Below, piece after piece: positions 26,621 to 35,706 of a stretch of DNA of 64,000 nt. The notes beneath the pieces were generated by a model. The model searched no databases and was not told the DNA's origin. It worked only from the letters and a program-made list of their open reading frames with translations. Origin of the DNA: Treponema sp. GTDB lineage: Bacteria; Spirochaetota; Spirochaetia; Treponematales; Treponemataceae. Location of the stretch: contig JAEDJS010000003.1 of the NCBI GenBank assembly GCA_016296205.1, positions 1 to 64,000 of the forward strand, given 5' to 3'. The stretch's first letter is position 1. Every line of letters starts with the position of its first letter. A program made the translations under genes and the position numbers.

Positions 26621-26684
26621 GTATGATTCTATAGTCATAACAATTGTATTCAGGGTTAACCCATAAATTATAGGAGGTTTTTCT

Positions 26685-29027
26685 ATGGAAATGAGACCAG
26701 AATGGGCAGGATTTAATCCTAAAGGTTTATGGACAAGCGAAGTAAACGTTCGTGACTTTATCCAGGCAAACTACACACAGTATGCAGGCGATGAATCATT
26801 TTTGGCAGGACCAACAGATGCAACAAAGAAGCTTTTTGATGAACTTCAGAAGCTTCAGCGTGCAGAATACACAAAAAAATCTGTAGGTCTTGATGGTAAG
26901 GAACGCTCAGGTGTTCTTGATATGGATACAGATATTGTATCTTCTATTACATCACACAAACCAGGTTATATTTGTGAAGAAGGCAAAGAGCTTGAACAGG
27001 TTGTAGGTCTGCAGACAGATAAACCACTTAAAAGAGCATTTATGCCTTTCGGTGGAATCACCATGGCTGAAAAGTCAACAAACATGTACGGCTATGAATC
27101 AAACGAAGAACTCCACAAAATATTTACAAAATATCACAAAACACACAATGACGCTGTTTTTGATGTTTACACTCCAGAAATGCGTAAAGCACGTTCTGCA
27201 CACCTTTTAACAGGTTTGCCAGATACTTATGGACGTGGACGTATCGTTGGTGACTACCGCCGTGTTGCTCTTTATGGTATTGATTACCTTATTAAATGCA
27301 AGGAACAGGACAAACTCAATTGCGGTAACGGAACAATGACAGAAGCTGTTATCCGTCAGAGAGAAGAAATTTCAGAACAGATTAAATGTCTTAAACAGAT
27401 GAAAGAAATGGCTGCTTCTTATGGTTATGACATTTCTAAACCAGCAAAGACAGCAAAAGAAGCTTTCCAGTGGTTGTATTTTGGTTACCTTTCTGCAATC
27501 AAAACACAGAACGGTGCTGCTATGTCTGTTGGACGTATTTCTACATTCCTTGACATTTACATTGAACGTGATATTAAGAATGGTACACTTACAGAAGCTC
27601 AGGCTCAGGAATTGGTTGACCACATCGTTATGAAGTTCCGCATGGTTCGTTTTGCTCGTATCGAAAGCTACAACCAGCTCTTCTCCGGCGACCCAGTTTG
27701 GGCAACTCTCGAAGTTGGTGGACTTGGACAGGATGGTCGTGACATGGTTACAAAGAACGACTACCGCTTCCTCCACACATTGGAAAACATGAGCCCTTCT
27801 CCAGAGCCAAATATTACAGTTCTCTATTCAAAGAGACTCCCAGAAAACTTCCGCAAATACTGTGCAAAGATTTCTATTGATACATCATCTATCCAGTACG
27901 AAAACGACGACATCATGCGTCCAATCTGGGGTGATGACTACTCAATCTGTTGTTGTGTTTCTGCAACACAGACTGGTAAAGAAATGCAGTTCTTTGGTGC
28001 TCGTGCAAACTTGGCAAAAGCTCTCCTTTACGCAATCAACGGTGGCCGTGATGAAGAAGGTGGTCTTACACCAGGTGTTCAGGTTGGTCCAGAATTGGCT
28101 CCAATCACTTCTGAATATCTTGACTACAATGAAGTTATGCGCAAATACGATGCTATGTTGGAATGGCTTGCAGCTCTCTATGTAAACACATTGAATGCAA
28201 TTCACTACATGCACGATAAATACTACTACGAAGCTGCAGAACTTGCTCTTATTGATACAGATGTTCGCCGTACATTCGCAACAGGTATCGCAGGTTTCTC
28301 TCACGTTGTTGACTCACTTTCTGCTATTAAATATGCAAAAGTTAAAGTTATCCGTGGCGATGTAGAAGTTAAGGACAAGAAAACAGGTGAAGTTATTGAA
28401 GTTGTTAAGGGCTTGGCAAAAGACTTCGAAATTGAAGGCGACTTCCCACGCTATGGTCAGGATGATGACAGAGCAGACGAAATTGCTGTATGGCTCCTTA
28501 AAACATTTATGGCAAAGATTAAGAAACAGCCAACATACCGCAATGCAGAACCATCAACATCTATCCTTACAATTACATCAAACGTTGTATACGGTAAGGC
28601 TACAGGTGCTCTCCCAGATGGACGCAAAGCAAAAGAACCATTCTCACCAGGTGCTAACCCATCTTACGGTGCAGAAACAAAGGGTCTCATAAAATCTTTG
28701 AACTCTGTAGCAAAAGTACCTTACAAATATGCTTTGGACGGTATTTCAAATACACAGACAATCAACCCATCTGCTCTTGGTCACGATAAAGATGAACAGA
28801 TTGCAAACCTTGTAAACGTTATGGACGGTTACTTTGACAAAGGTGCACACCACTTGAACGTAAACGTATTCGGCGTAGAAAAACTCAAGGATTGTCAGGC
28901 TCATCCAGATAAACCAGAATATGCAAACTTTACAGTTCGTGTTTCTGGCTATGCTGTACGCTTTATCAACCTTACAAAGGAACAGCAGGACGACGTTATT
29001 GCTCGTACTTGTCACGCAAGCTTGTAA
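26685..29027 (+). CDS. pflB: pyruvate formate-lyase (formate C-acetyltransferase)
   Basis: Cleaves pyruvate with CoA to acetyl-CoA and formate, the central non-oxidative pyruvate step of anaerobic fermentation. The 780-residue protein is slightly longer than the E. coli enzyme (760). The active-site cysteines lie in [13 protein letters not shown] at C422-C424 (E. coli has two adjacent Cys), and [21 protein letters not shown] follows. The glycyl radical residue is G755 in RVSGYAVRF. The whole chain matches PFL rather than glycerol or choline dehydratase relatives. A strong AGGAGG site lies 7 nt upstream. C-ending codons are frequent, as expected for high expression. Activated by the product of pflA, 2.2 kb downstream. 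Confidence 0.95.
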   Translation: MEMRPEWAGFNPKGLWTSEVNVRDFIQANYTQYAGDESFLAGPTDATKKLFDELQKLQRAEYTKKSVGLDGKERSGVLDMDTDIVSSITSHKPGYICEEGKELEQVVGLQTDKPLKRAFMPFGGITMAEKSTNMYGYESNEELHKIFTKYHKTHNDAVFDVYTPEMRKARSAHLLTGLPDTYGRGRIVGDYRRVALYGIDYLIKCKEQDKLNCGNGTMTEAVIRQREEISEQIKCLKQMKEMAASYGYDISKPAKTAKEAFQWLYFGYLSAIKTQNGAAMSVGRISTFLDIYIERDIKNGTLTEAQAQELVDHIVMKFRMVRFARIESYNQLFSGDPVWATLEVGGLGQDGRDMVTKNDYRFLHTLENMSPSPEPNITVLYSKRLPENFRKYCAKISIDTSSIQYENDDIMRPIWGDDYSICCCVSATQTGKEMQFFGARANLAKALLYAINGGRDEEGGLTPGVQVGPELAPITSEYLDYNEVMRKYDAMLEWLAALYVNTLNAIHYMHDKYYYEAAELALIDTDVRRTFATGIAGFSHVVDSLSAIKYAKVKVIRGDVEVKDKKTGEVIEVVKGLAKDFEIEGDFPRYGQDDDRADEIAVWLLKTFMAKIKKQPTYRNAEPSTSILTITSNVVYGKATGALPDGRKAKEPFSPGANPSYGAETKGLIKSLNSVAKVPYKYALDGISNTQTINPSALGHDKDEQIANLVNVMDGYFDKGAHHLNVNVFGVEKLKDCQAHPDKPEYANFTVRVSGYAVRFINLTKEQQDDVIARTCHASL

Positions 29028-29084
29028 GATTAAAAAAGTGGGGTAATCATCAATTTTGATTCTTCACTTTAAGTTTAAACTATA

Positions 29085-29121
29085 ACCGGTGGTTAGGTCT
29101 CCTGATCACCGGTATTTTTTT
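29085..29121 (+). terminator. rho-independent terminator of pflB
   Basis: A 13-bp stem (ACCGGTGGTTAGG / CCTGATCACCGGT, two G-U pairs) with a TCT loop and a seven-T tract. The last T of the tract is the first base of the next gene's -35 box. Confidence 0.85.
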
Positions 29122-29148
29122 GCTAAATTCAATTTATTATGTTATAAT
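29120..29148 (+). promoter_or_regulatory. promoter of diacylglycerol glycosyltransferase gene, predicted leaderless
   Basis: TTGCTA (29120-29125), 17 bp, TATAAT (29143-29148) with an upstream TG (extended -10), then 7 nt to the ATG at 29156. No ribosome site. Confidence 0.7.
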
Positions 29149-29155
29149 CAGAATT

Positions 29156-30298
29156 ATGAGAGTATTAATTTTATCATGCAATACAGGTGGTGGTCACAAT
29201 TCGGCCGCTAAAGCAATTCAAGAGGTTTTGAATACTCGCAATGATCAGGCACAAATGAAGGATACTTTGGCTTTTACTTCAAAGGCTTTTAGTAATATTA
29301 TTTGTGATACTTATGTTGGATTGGTTAAGCATACGCCAAAATTGTTTGGATTGCTCTATAATTCAAATAAAAAAATCACTTATGATAAGAAAGTGCATTC
29401 TGTGAGTTATCAGGGAAATGTGGTGGGTTCCAAAAAAATTGCTGAATATATAAAAGACGAAAAAATTGATGCAGTAATTTGCACACATTTTATGGCAGCC
29501 CAGGCTTTGAATCATCTGGTTAAGCATAAAAAAGTTTCGGTGCCGTTTTTCTTTGTTGCAACAGATTACAGTATTACACCAATGCTTGAAGAAGCTCCAC
29601 TTGTGTCTAAAATTTTCTGCCCTCATTTTGACAGCGTTTACACTTATCTGAATAAGGGAATCCCGGAAGACAAGTTGATTTGTACAGGAATTCCAGTTAG
29701 TAAAGTGTTTCTTGAACCAAAAGACCGTGAAGGTGCACGTAAAAAGTTTGGAATTGGCACAGATGAAAAAGCAATTCTTGTTATGACGGGAAGCATGGGT
29801 TTTGGTGACAGCCAGATTATAGTTCAACAATTATTAAAGCGAAGTGATGAAAAAACTCGAGTAGTTCTTATCTGCGGAAACAATAAAAAACTTTATGAAA
29901 AAGTTCAAAAAACTCTTGGAAATGATAAACGATTGATTCTTGTTGGATTCACAAACGAAGTTTCTGCTTACATGGATGCCTGTGATATTATTTTAACAAA
30001 ACCAGGTGGACTTTCTAGCACAGAAGCTCTTGTAAAAGGCATCCCGATTGTGCATACTTCACCAATTCCTGGTTGCGAAACAGAAAATGCAGATTTTTTT
30101 ATGGGACATCATTTTAGTTTGTGCGCTCACACAACAATGGAAGTAGTAGAAGAAAGTTTAAGGCTTTTAAGAGACGATTTTCTGCGCAAACAGATTATTG
30201 AAGCTCAGAAGCATTTCCGTTTAGATTATTCTGCACAGAAAATCGTTTATTGTGTTCATGAGTATCTTGTTGATAACGGATACATTACAAAGGAATAA
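29156..30298 (+). CDS. MGDG synthase/UgtP-like diacylglycerol glycosyltransferase
   Basis: A 380-residue GT28-type (GT-B fold) enzyme. The N-terminal MGDG-synthase domain begins MRVLILSCNTGGGHNSAAKAI, with the GGGH loop typical of the family. The C-terminal nucleotide-sugar half has the block KPGGLSSTEALVKGIPIVHT near 280-300. UgtP and MGDG synthases put glucose or galactose on diacylglycerol, making membrane glycolipids, which are abundant in treponemes. Number of sugars and donor are not predictable. ATG 29156 is preferred over an upstream TTG because the promoter overlaps the latter. The last 14 bp overlap the end of the convergent GH25 gene. Confidence 0.8.
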   Translation: MRVLILSCNTGGGHNSAAKAIQEVLNTRNDQAQMKDTLAFTSKAFSNIICDTYVGLVKHTPKLFGLLYNSNKKITYDKKVHSVSYQGNVVGSKKIAEYIKDEKIDAVICTHFMAAQALNHLVKHKKVSVPFFFVATDYSITPMLEEAPLVSKIFCPHFDSVYTYLNKGIPEDKLICTGIPVSKVFLEPKDREGARKKFGIGTDEKAILVMTGSMGFGDSQIIVQQLLKRSDEKTRVVLICGNNKKLYEKVQKTLGNDKRLILVGFTNEVSAYMDACDIILTKPGGLSSTEALVKGIPIVHTSPIPGCETENADFFMGHHFSLCAHTTMEVVEESLRLLRDDFLRKQIIEAQKHFRLDYSAQKIVYCVHEYLVDNGYITKE

Positions 30299-31163
30299 AC
30301 CAGAGATTGTGGTCAACATTAAAACGTTTAATTCCTTTTACTTTTCCCCGGTCACTGTACTGCCAGAAAATAAAATTGTATGGTGTCTGGGGAAATTCAC
30401 TATAGTCTGCATACCAGATTGGAATGTTGGCATCCTGGAACTGTTTTAAGTCAAAGTAAACGTGTTCAAAATAAATGTTGGAATAAATCATTGGATTAAA
30501 GCCAGCTTCCCGGATTTTTTCGCAGAATAAAAGTGCATTTCTAGTCCAAACTTCTGGTGGCAGATTATCAGTGCGGGCAGGTTCAATTCCAATTAATTCA
30601 GGGTCATAACTTACAGGTAAATCTAAGTCTTCCGGTTTTAAATTGTCGATTATAAATTGAGCTTCTTCCAATGCTTCTTCATCATTTAATGCCTGGCTAA
30701 AAATATAAACTCCAACTTTTAATCCAGCTGCTTTGGCGTCTGCAAAAAATTCATCAAATTTTTCGTCTTTAACCAAAAGTCCTGTGTTGCCATATCGTCT
30801 GTATGCGATTCTCAAAATTACAAAATCAAAACCGTCTTTTTTTACTTTTTTAAAATTCACTTTTTTTTCGTGGCGGCTTACATCAATCCCGTGAAGAATT
30901 TTGTAATTTGGATCATCATAGGTGTAACGGTAATTTTTTCTGTGAAGCTTTGAAATATCAAAATTGTGTTTTTCCCATTGGTGATTGATTTTCATTGCCG
31001 GGTTGCTTGACCATCCGGAATCGTAAATGAGGTATTCTTCGTCGTTGATTTTTACATTTAGTGGAAGTTGACTTTTGCAAATGTGTTCACTTGTTTTACA
31101 GGAAAAATTTAAAATTGTGATTAAAACTAATGTTAATTTAAAAATTGGATTCCCTTTGTTCAT
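30285..31163 (-). CDS. GH25-family lysozyme-like lipoprotein
   Basis: A 292-residue protein with a lipoprotein signal (MNKGNPIFKLTLVLI, lipobox LNFSC with Cys22). From about residue 95 it matches glycoside hydrolase family 25, the Chalaropsis-type muramidases: HGIDVSRHEKKVNF (first catalytic-site Asp), ILRIAYRRYG, the D-x-E pair in YDPELIG near 190, and WQYSDRGKVKGI near the end. GH25 enzymes cut the MurNAc-GlcNAc bond of peptidoglycan. As a lipoprotein it would be anchored to a membrane facing the periplasm. The -10 box ends 6 nt before the ATG with no ribosome site. Confidence 0.85.
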   Translation of the reverse strand: MNKGNPIFKLTLVLITILNFSCKTSEHICKSQLPLNVKINDEEYLIYDSGWSSNPAMKINHQWEKHNFDISKLHRKNYRYTYDDPNYKILHGIDVSRHEKKVNFKKVKKDGFDFVILRIAYRRYGNTGLLVKDEKFDEFFADAKAAGLKVGVYIFSQALNDEEALEEAQFIIDNLKPEDLDLPVSYDPELIGIEPARTDNLPPEVWTRNALLFCEKIREAGFNPMIYSNIYFEHVYFDLKQFQDANIPIWYADYSEFPQTPYNFIFWQYSDRGKVKGIKRFNVDHNLWFIPL

Positions 31164-31169
31164 AAAAAA

Positions 31170-31198
31170 ATTATAAATGTACTTTCAAAAAAATTCAA
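31170..31198 (-). promoter_or_regulatory. promoter of GH25 gene, predicted leaderless
   Basis: Minus-strand TTGAAT (31193-31198), 17 bp, TATAAT (31170-31175), then six T to the ATG at 31163. Confidence 0.7.
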
Positions 31199-31232
31199 TT
31201 CGATGTAAAATGGTTTTAAATTTGGAGGAAAA

Positions 31233-31976
31233 ATGGGTAAGGTATTTAAGCTGGAAAGTTTTGGAAGCGTAGACGGACCTGGTGTAAGATTCATTATATT
31301 TTTTAGTGGATGCCCATTGCGTTGTTTGTATTGTCACAATCCCGACAGCTGGAATTTATCGGATGGCCAGGAGTATACAGCGGACCAGCTTTTGGATGAA
31401 GCAGAAATGTGCCGTGAATATTGGGGCAAAAAAGGTGGAATTACAGTAAGCGGCGGTGAACCACTTTTCCAGATTGATTTTTTACTTGAACTGTTTACAA
31501 AGGCAAAACAGCGTGGAATAAATACTTGTATTGATACTAGTGGCGCCTGTTTTAAAAGTGAAGGAGAATGGTTCCAGAAATTTCAAAAATTAATGGAAGT
31601 AACAGACACACTTTTGATGGACATTAAGCATATTGATGAACAAGAGCACATTAAACTTACAGGGTTGACTGGAAAAAATATTATTCAAATGTTCCGCTAT
31701 CTTGATGAAATCAACAAACCAATCTGGATTCGGCATGTTCTGGTACCTGGAATCACTGACAACGACGAATATTTAATTAAGACAAGAGATTTTATCAGAA
31801 CTTTGAGTAACGTGCAGAGGGTTGAGATTTTACCCTATCATGGGCTTGGAGCAATTAAATATAAAGAGCTGGGAATAGAATATGTTCTTGATAAAACAGA
31901 AATGCCAACTGCAGAACGGTTGGAAAATGCCCGGACAATTCTTGAATGCAGCAAATATGATGGATGGAAAAAATGA
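31233..31976 (+). CDS. pflA: pyruvate formate-lyase activating enzyme (radical SAM)
   Basis: Generates the glycyl radical on PflB using S-adenosylmethionine and a [4Fe-4S] cluster. The 247-residue protein carries the radical-SAM motif C27-x3-C31-x2-C34 (SGCPLRCLYCHNPDSW), preceded by GSVDGPGVRF, which is typical of PflA. It then shows GGITVSGGEPLFQ near 68 and MDIKHID near 130. Length equals the family norm. A GGAGG site lies 5 nt before the ATG. Unlike the common pflB-pflA order, a glycosyltransferase and a reverse-strand GH25 gene separate it from pflB. The next gene overlaps its stop. Confidence 0.93.
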   Translation: MGKVFKLESFGSVDGPGVRFIIFFSGCPLRCLYCHNPDSWNLSDGQEYTADQLLDEAEMCREYWGKKGGITVSGGEPLFQIDFLLELFTKAKQRGINTCIDTSGACFKSEGEWFQKFQKLMEVTDTLLMDIKHIDEQEHIKLTGLTGKNIIQMFRYLDEINKPIWIRHVLVPGITDNDEYLIKTRDFIRTLSNVQRVEILPYHGLGAIKYKELGIEYVLDKTEMPTAERLENARTILECSKYDGWKK

Positions 31977-32329
31977 AAGTAGCAGTAACTTATAATAAAG
32001 AAGATGGAACAGTATTCCAGCATTTTGGACATACAGAAAACTTTAAAGTGTACGAAATTTCTAATGGTGAAATTTTAAATAGTGAAGTTGTAGGTAACGG
32101 CGGATTTGGTCATCATGATTTGCCGGGATATTTAAAATCACTTGGGGTAGAAACTTTACTTTTGGGAAACAGAGGCCAGGGTGCTGTAAATGCGTTAACT
32201 GCCGCTGGTCTTAAAGAAGTACCGGGTTGTGTTGGAAATGCCGACAAGGTAGTAGAAAACTGGCTCAAAGGGACTTTGTTAAGAAACCCAAACCCAATGT
32301 GCCAGCATAAACACGAACATAAAGATTAG
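31973..32329 (+). CDS. NifX/NifB-like (dinitrogenase Fe-Mo cofactor family) protein
   Basis: A 118-residue protein of the family of NifX, NafY and the C-terminal part of NifB: MKVAVTYNKEDGTVFQHFGH at the start and GVETLLLGNRGQGAVNAL near 62. Such small proteins bind metal clusters. It ends with a Cys/His tail CQHKHEHKD. The ATG overlaps the pflA stop (ATGA), so synthesis is tightly coupled to the activase. No nif structural genes are visible, so nitrogen fixation is not implied; a role in iron-sulfur handling for PflA is inference. It is convergent with the DUF2147 gene, with 4 bp overlap. Confidence 0.75.
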   Translation: MKVAVTYNKEDGTVFQHFGHTENFKVYEISNGEILNSEVVGNGGFGHHDLPGYLKSLGVETLLLGNRGQGAVNALTAAGLKEVPGCVGNADKVVENWLKGTLLRNPNPMCQHKHEHKD

Positions 32330-32826
32330 CGCAAAGATTCTGCTGCTTCTTTTGTTGATTTTTTCCAGAACTGGCTGCGGCCAATGCCTGCACCAATTTC
32401 GCCTCTCATTTCAAGAGTATCAACTGTGTATTTTTTGCCGTCTTTTGCGTGGTAAGTAATTTTACATTTGTATTTTGAACCTGAACCTGGATCGATGATA
32501 CTTCCTTTTGACCATTTTCCTTCTTTTTCTTTAGAAAGGCCATAAATCCAGCGGCTGCCAACCATTGTTACATCTTTAAGATCGGCACCATTTGCAAATT
32601 CAGCATATTTTTTACCAGCACCACCTGTTGCTTTGTTTGACTGATCCTGTCCTGCAAGAGCAACGATTTTACCGTAAAGTAAACCATCCTGCTGATAGAT
32701 ATTCCATGCAGCAGTAGCTTCATTTGTTTTTTCATCAATACTAATCCAGTATCCTTCAACTGGATCTGCAAAAGCAAAACCTGCTGCAACGAGCAGTGTG
32801 CTTATTAAAACTAATAATTTTTTCAT
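32326..32826 (-). CDS. DUF2147 exported protein
   Basis: A 166-residue protein with a Sec signal peptide (MKKLLVLISTLLVAAGFAFA, cleavage after about residue 20), followed by a DUF2147 domain: DPVEGYWISIDE, then a beta-rich barrel with GLLYGKIVAL and GSIIDPGSGSKYKCK. DUF2147 proteins are small periplasmic or outer-membrane-associated proteins of unknown function. A GAGGAG site precedes the ATG. No further context. Confidence 0.75.
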   Translation of the reverse strand: MKKLLVLISTLLVAAGFAFADPVEGYWISIDEKTNEATAAWNIYQQDGLLYGKIVALAGQDQSNKATGGAGKKYAEFANGADLKDVTMVGSRWIYGLSKEKEGKWSKGSIIDPGSGSKYKCKITYHAKDGKKYTVDTLEMRGEIGAGIGRSQFWKKSTKEAAESLR

Positions 32827-32897
32827 TTTAATTCTCCTCTTTAAAGAAAAAATTGTATTTATAGTTAGATATTAGCACATTTATGAAAATTTGCAAC

Positions 32898-32932
32898 AAA
32901 AAGTTTAAAATGCCTAAATTATTCAAGGCATT
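32898..32932 (-). terminator. possible terminator of hslO
   Basis: Minus-strand stem AATGCCT / AGGCATT with a 10-nt loop, then TTTAAACTTTTT. The interrupted T tract makes it weaker. Confidence 0.5.
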
Positions 32933-32984
32933 GGCTGTGTTCAAAACTGTGCCTGTGTAATTGATTCAAACGTAATAAGTGATA

Positions 32985-33947
32985 TTAGATTTCATCTAAG
33001 TTGATTTTATAAATGCTGGAGCAATTGTGGCATTGAACTTCGATGAATTTTTCTCCGTTGTTTTTGATTGAATCAATTTCACTTTTTGGTAAAGTTTTAA
33101 TGTATTTGAGATAATGTTCTTTGTTGCATGGACAGTCGAATGTAATGTCCCTTCTAACTGCAATTGTTGGTTTAAATTCACGGAACATTCCATTAATCAA
33201 ATTATCCAGTCCGTTTCCTTCTGCAAACCATCCGCCTAGACTTGGAACTGCATTTAAAGCCATTTCTGCCCGCTGCAAAAGTTCTTCATCATCTTTCCAA
33301 TCAGAACTGCTTGAAACTTCTGCGCCAATTTTTTTTGTTCCCCCAGTTTCTGGCATTACCTGGAGAAAAATTCCGCCTGCACCAATAACCCGGCCCATAT
33401 TATCCATCTGAATGCTTGTAGAAAAACCTGTGTTAATCTGTTGGCTCATAGAAAAATAAGTTGCAAGATCCATCGCAATATTTTTGTCGTGAACATCAAC
33501 GCTGCTGCTAAATGGCTGTTTATCGTTTTCCTGCATTCTCTGCATTGTAATAATTCCGTCGCCCAAGAAGGGAGCCATGTTCCAGTTTTCTAGAGGCTTA
33601 TCAATTGGAATATGGTTGGTAGTTAAAAACCCGTGGACTGTTCCGGCACTGTCTGCTTCGATCATAAATCCTTTGGCCGGACCGTTAACCTCGTACTTCC
33701 ATAAAACTTTTTCTCTTCCTTTCATCATAGGGATTAACAGTGCACCACAAAGCATTCCCTGACCAAGAATGTATGTTTCAAGAATTCCGGTATTATGTTG
33801 AGCCTTCATCTGATTAATAAAATGAGTTCCGTTAAAAAGTGCTCCACGAATGCGGCCATCAGCCATAACAAAAACTGCCATTTCATCTTTGGCAACATTA
33901 TTCAATTTTTCCCGTAATTCTTTATCAATAATATCTGCTTTAATCAT
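32985..33947 (-). CDS. hslO: Hsp33-family redox-regulated chaperone
   Basis: Hsp33 holds unfolding proteins during oxidative and heat stress and is switched by its zinc-cysteine centre. The 320-residue protein has the N-terminal holdase fold and a complete C-terminal redox switch: C272-x-C274 and C306-x2-C309. The linker block SSDWKDDEELLQRAEMALNAV covers about 215-235. Length is slightly above E. coli (292). The start has no ribosome site but a TTGAAT-17 bp-TAAATT promoter ends 6 nt before it. Confidence 0.9.
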   Translation of the reverse strand: MIKADIIDKELREKLNNVAKDEMAVFVMADGRIRGALFNGTHFINQMKAQHNTGILETYILGQGMLCGALLIPMMKGREKVLWKYEVNGPAKGFMIEADSAGTVHGFLTTNHIPIDKPLENWNMAPFLGDGIITMQRMQENDKQPFSSSVDVHDKNIAMDLATYFSMSQQINTGFSTSIQMDNMGRVIGAGGIFLQVMPETGGTKKIGAEVSSSSDWKDDEELLQRAEMALNAVPSLGGWFAEGNGLDNLINGMFREFKPTIAVRRDITFDCPCNKEHYLKYIKTLPKSEIDSIKNNGEKFIEVQCHNCSSIYKINLDEI

Positions 33948-33953
33948 GCTTCT

Positions 33954-33982
33954 AATTTACAATTTTTTTTGCGTAAATTCAA
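33954..33982 (-). promoter_or_regulatory. promoter of hslO, predicted leaderless
   Basis: Minus-strand TTGAAT (33977-33982), 17 bp, TAAATT (33954-33959), then 6 nt to the ATG at 33947. Confidence 0.6.
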
Positions 33983-34023
33983 TTGTAATGGATTGTAATA
34001 AAATTGAAGAAATTGAACTTATA

Positions 34024-34052
34024 TTGAAGAAAATTTTAAAATCGACTATAGT
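34024..34052 (+). promoter_or_regulatory. promoter of putP
   Basis: TTGAAG (34024-34029), 17 bp, TATAGT (34047-34052). The leader is about 36 nt and ends in TTGGAG, so this gene uses a normal ribosome site. Confidence 0.6.
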
Positions 34053-34094
34053 AGAATAATATTATAAAAATAATATTAAAAATTGGAGTAAAAA

Positions 34095-35675
34095 ATGACT
34101 ACACAGACAGTTGCATTTATTATTGCATTTGCTTTGTACTTGGCATTCATGGTTGTAATTGGACTTGGAAGTGCAAAGAAAAATAATAACGTAAAGGACT
34201 ACTTCCTTGGTGGACGTAAAATGGGTCCTTGGGTTACAGCTCTTAGTGCAGAAGCTTCAGACAGTTCTGCATGGCTTTTAATGGGACTCCCTGGTCTTTG
34301 CTACCTTGGTGGAATTAAGGAAACATTCTGGACAGCTTTGGGTCTTATTGCTGGTACATACCTTAACTGGTTGATTATTGCAAAACCATTGCGCAAGTGT
34401 TCAATTTCTTTTGGTGATTCAATCACAATCCCTGAATTCTTTGCAAAACGTTTTAATGATAAGAAACACATTCTTACAATCGTAAGTGTTCTGCCAATCG
34501 TAGTATTCTTTACAATTTATACAGCATCAGGTTTTGTTGCCTGTGGAAAACTTTTTGAATCAGTATTTGGCATTCCATATATGGGCGGTTTGTGCATTGG
34601 TTTGATTGTAATTCTTACTTACACAATTACTGGTGGTTATAGAGCAGTTTGTACAACAGACTTCGTTCAGGGTGTGTTGATTTTTGTTGCATTTGTTGTA
34701 AGTTCAATTGTAATGATTGCTGTTCTTGGAAAGGTTTCTAATGCCTGTGATTATGGATTCCTTTCTACAATGATTAAGGATCAGATTGCAAACGCCGCAA
34801 AGAGTGCAAAAGAATTTAATATTGCAGCAATTGCCGGAGAATTTGGAACAGAACTTCAGGAAAAATTTACAGCAAATCAGTCATTTGGTGTGATGAGCGC
34901 AATCAGTGCATTGAGCTGGGCATTAGGTTATTTTGGTATGCCACACATTATTGTTCGTTTTATGGGTATTCGTTCTAACAAAGAAATTGGTCGGGCCCGC
35001 AGAGTTGGTATGTCATGGATGTTGATTTCTTACATTGGAACATTTATTCTTGGTTCATTGGGAACAGTTTATCTCAAAAACAGAGGAATCATTCTGAACG
35101 GAAACACTTGTGAAACAGTATTTGCAGAAACAATGAAACTTATGTATCCTGGATTTATTGCTGGTATTTTCCTTTGTGCAATTCTGGCAGCTTCAATGAG
35201 TACAGCAGACAGTCAGTTGTTAAGTGCAGCCAGCGCAGTAAGTAATGATATTTACAAAGGAATCATCAATAAAAAAGCTAGCGAAAAGAAAGTTCTTTTG
35301 ATTAGCCGTGTAACTGTTCTTGTAATTGCTGCAGTTGCATTTATTCTCTGTCTTTTGCCAAACAATAAATCAATCATGGGACTGGTAAGTTATGCATGGG
35401 CAGGATTTGGCGCTTGTTTTGGTCCGATTATTATTCTTGCATTGTTCTGGAAACGTTGTACAAAAGAAGGTGCAATAGCTGGTATTATTGGTGGATTTAT
35501 CACTGTAGTTGTATGGCACAATCTTAAAGGCGGCATCTTCAACATGTATGAAATTCTTCCTGGATTTATTGTATGTCTTCTTCTTGCAATTGTTGTTAGC
35601 CTCTTTACAAAGAAAGATGAAGAAATTGAAGCTCAGTTTGATAAATTTAAAGCAATGAAAGATTCAGAAAACTAA
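34095..35675 (+). CDS. putP: sodium/proline symporter (SSS family)
   Basis: A 526-residue membrane protein with about 13 spans that couples Na+ entry to proline uptake. It shows the PutP layout: DYFLGGRKMGPWVTALSAEASDSSAWLLMG near 35-65 (split here; the ASDSSAWLL block forms part of the Na+ and substrate site), TITGGYRAVCTTDF near 180, and AASMSTADSQLLSAASAV near 365 with the Na2-site serines. PutP relatives in the SSS family can carry pantothenate or other solutes, but motif spacing fits proline best. A GGAG site lies 8 nt upstream. Confidence 0.88.
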   Translation: MTTQTVAFIIAFALYLAFMVVIGLGSAKKNNNVKDYFLGGRKMGPWVTALSAEASDSSAWLLMGLPGLCYLGGIKETFWTALGLIAGTYLNWLIIAKPLRKCSISFGDSITIPEFFAKRFNDKKHILTIVSVLPIVVFFTIYTASGFVACGKLFESVFGIPYMGGLCIGLIVILTYTITGGYRAVCTTDFVQGVLIFVAFVVSSIVMIAVLGKVSNACDYGFLSTMIKDQIANAAKSAKEFNIAAIAGEFGTELQEKFTANQSFGVMSAISALSWALGYFGMPHIIVRFMGIRSNKEIGRARRVGMSWMLISYIGTFILGSLGTVYLKNRGIILNGNTCETVFAETMKLMYPGFIAGIFLCAILAASMSTADSQLLSAASAVSNDIYKGIINKKASEKKVLLISRVTVLVIAAVAFILCLLPNNKSIMGLVSYAWAGFGACFGPIIILALFWKRCTKEGAIAGIIGGFITVVVWHNLKGGIFNMYEILPGFIVCLLLAIVVSLFTKKDEEIEAQFDKFKAMKDSEN

Positions 35676-35706
35676 TTTGTTTTTAGGCAGATAAGTTGAA
35701 TCAAAA

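Noticed and set aside
31973..32329. Nitrogen-fixation locus
   Set aside because: The NifX-like protein is alone; no nifHDK, nifE or nifN genes are in the window, and the family occurs widely without nitrogen fixation.
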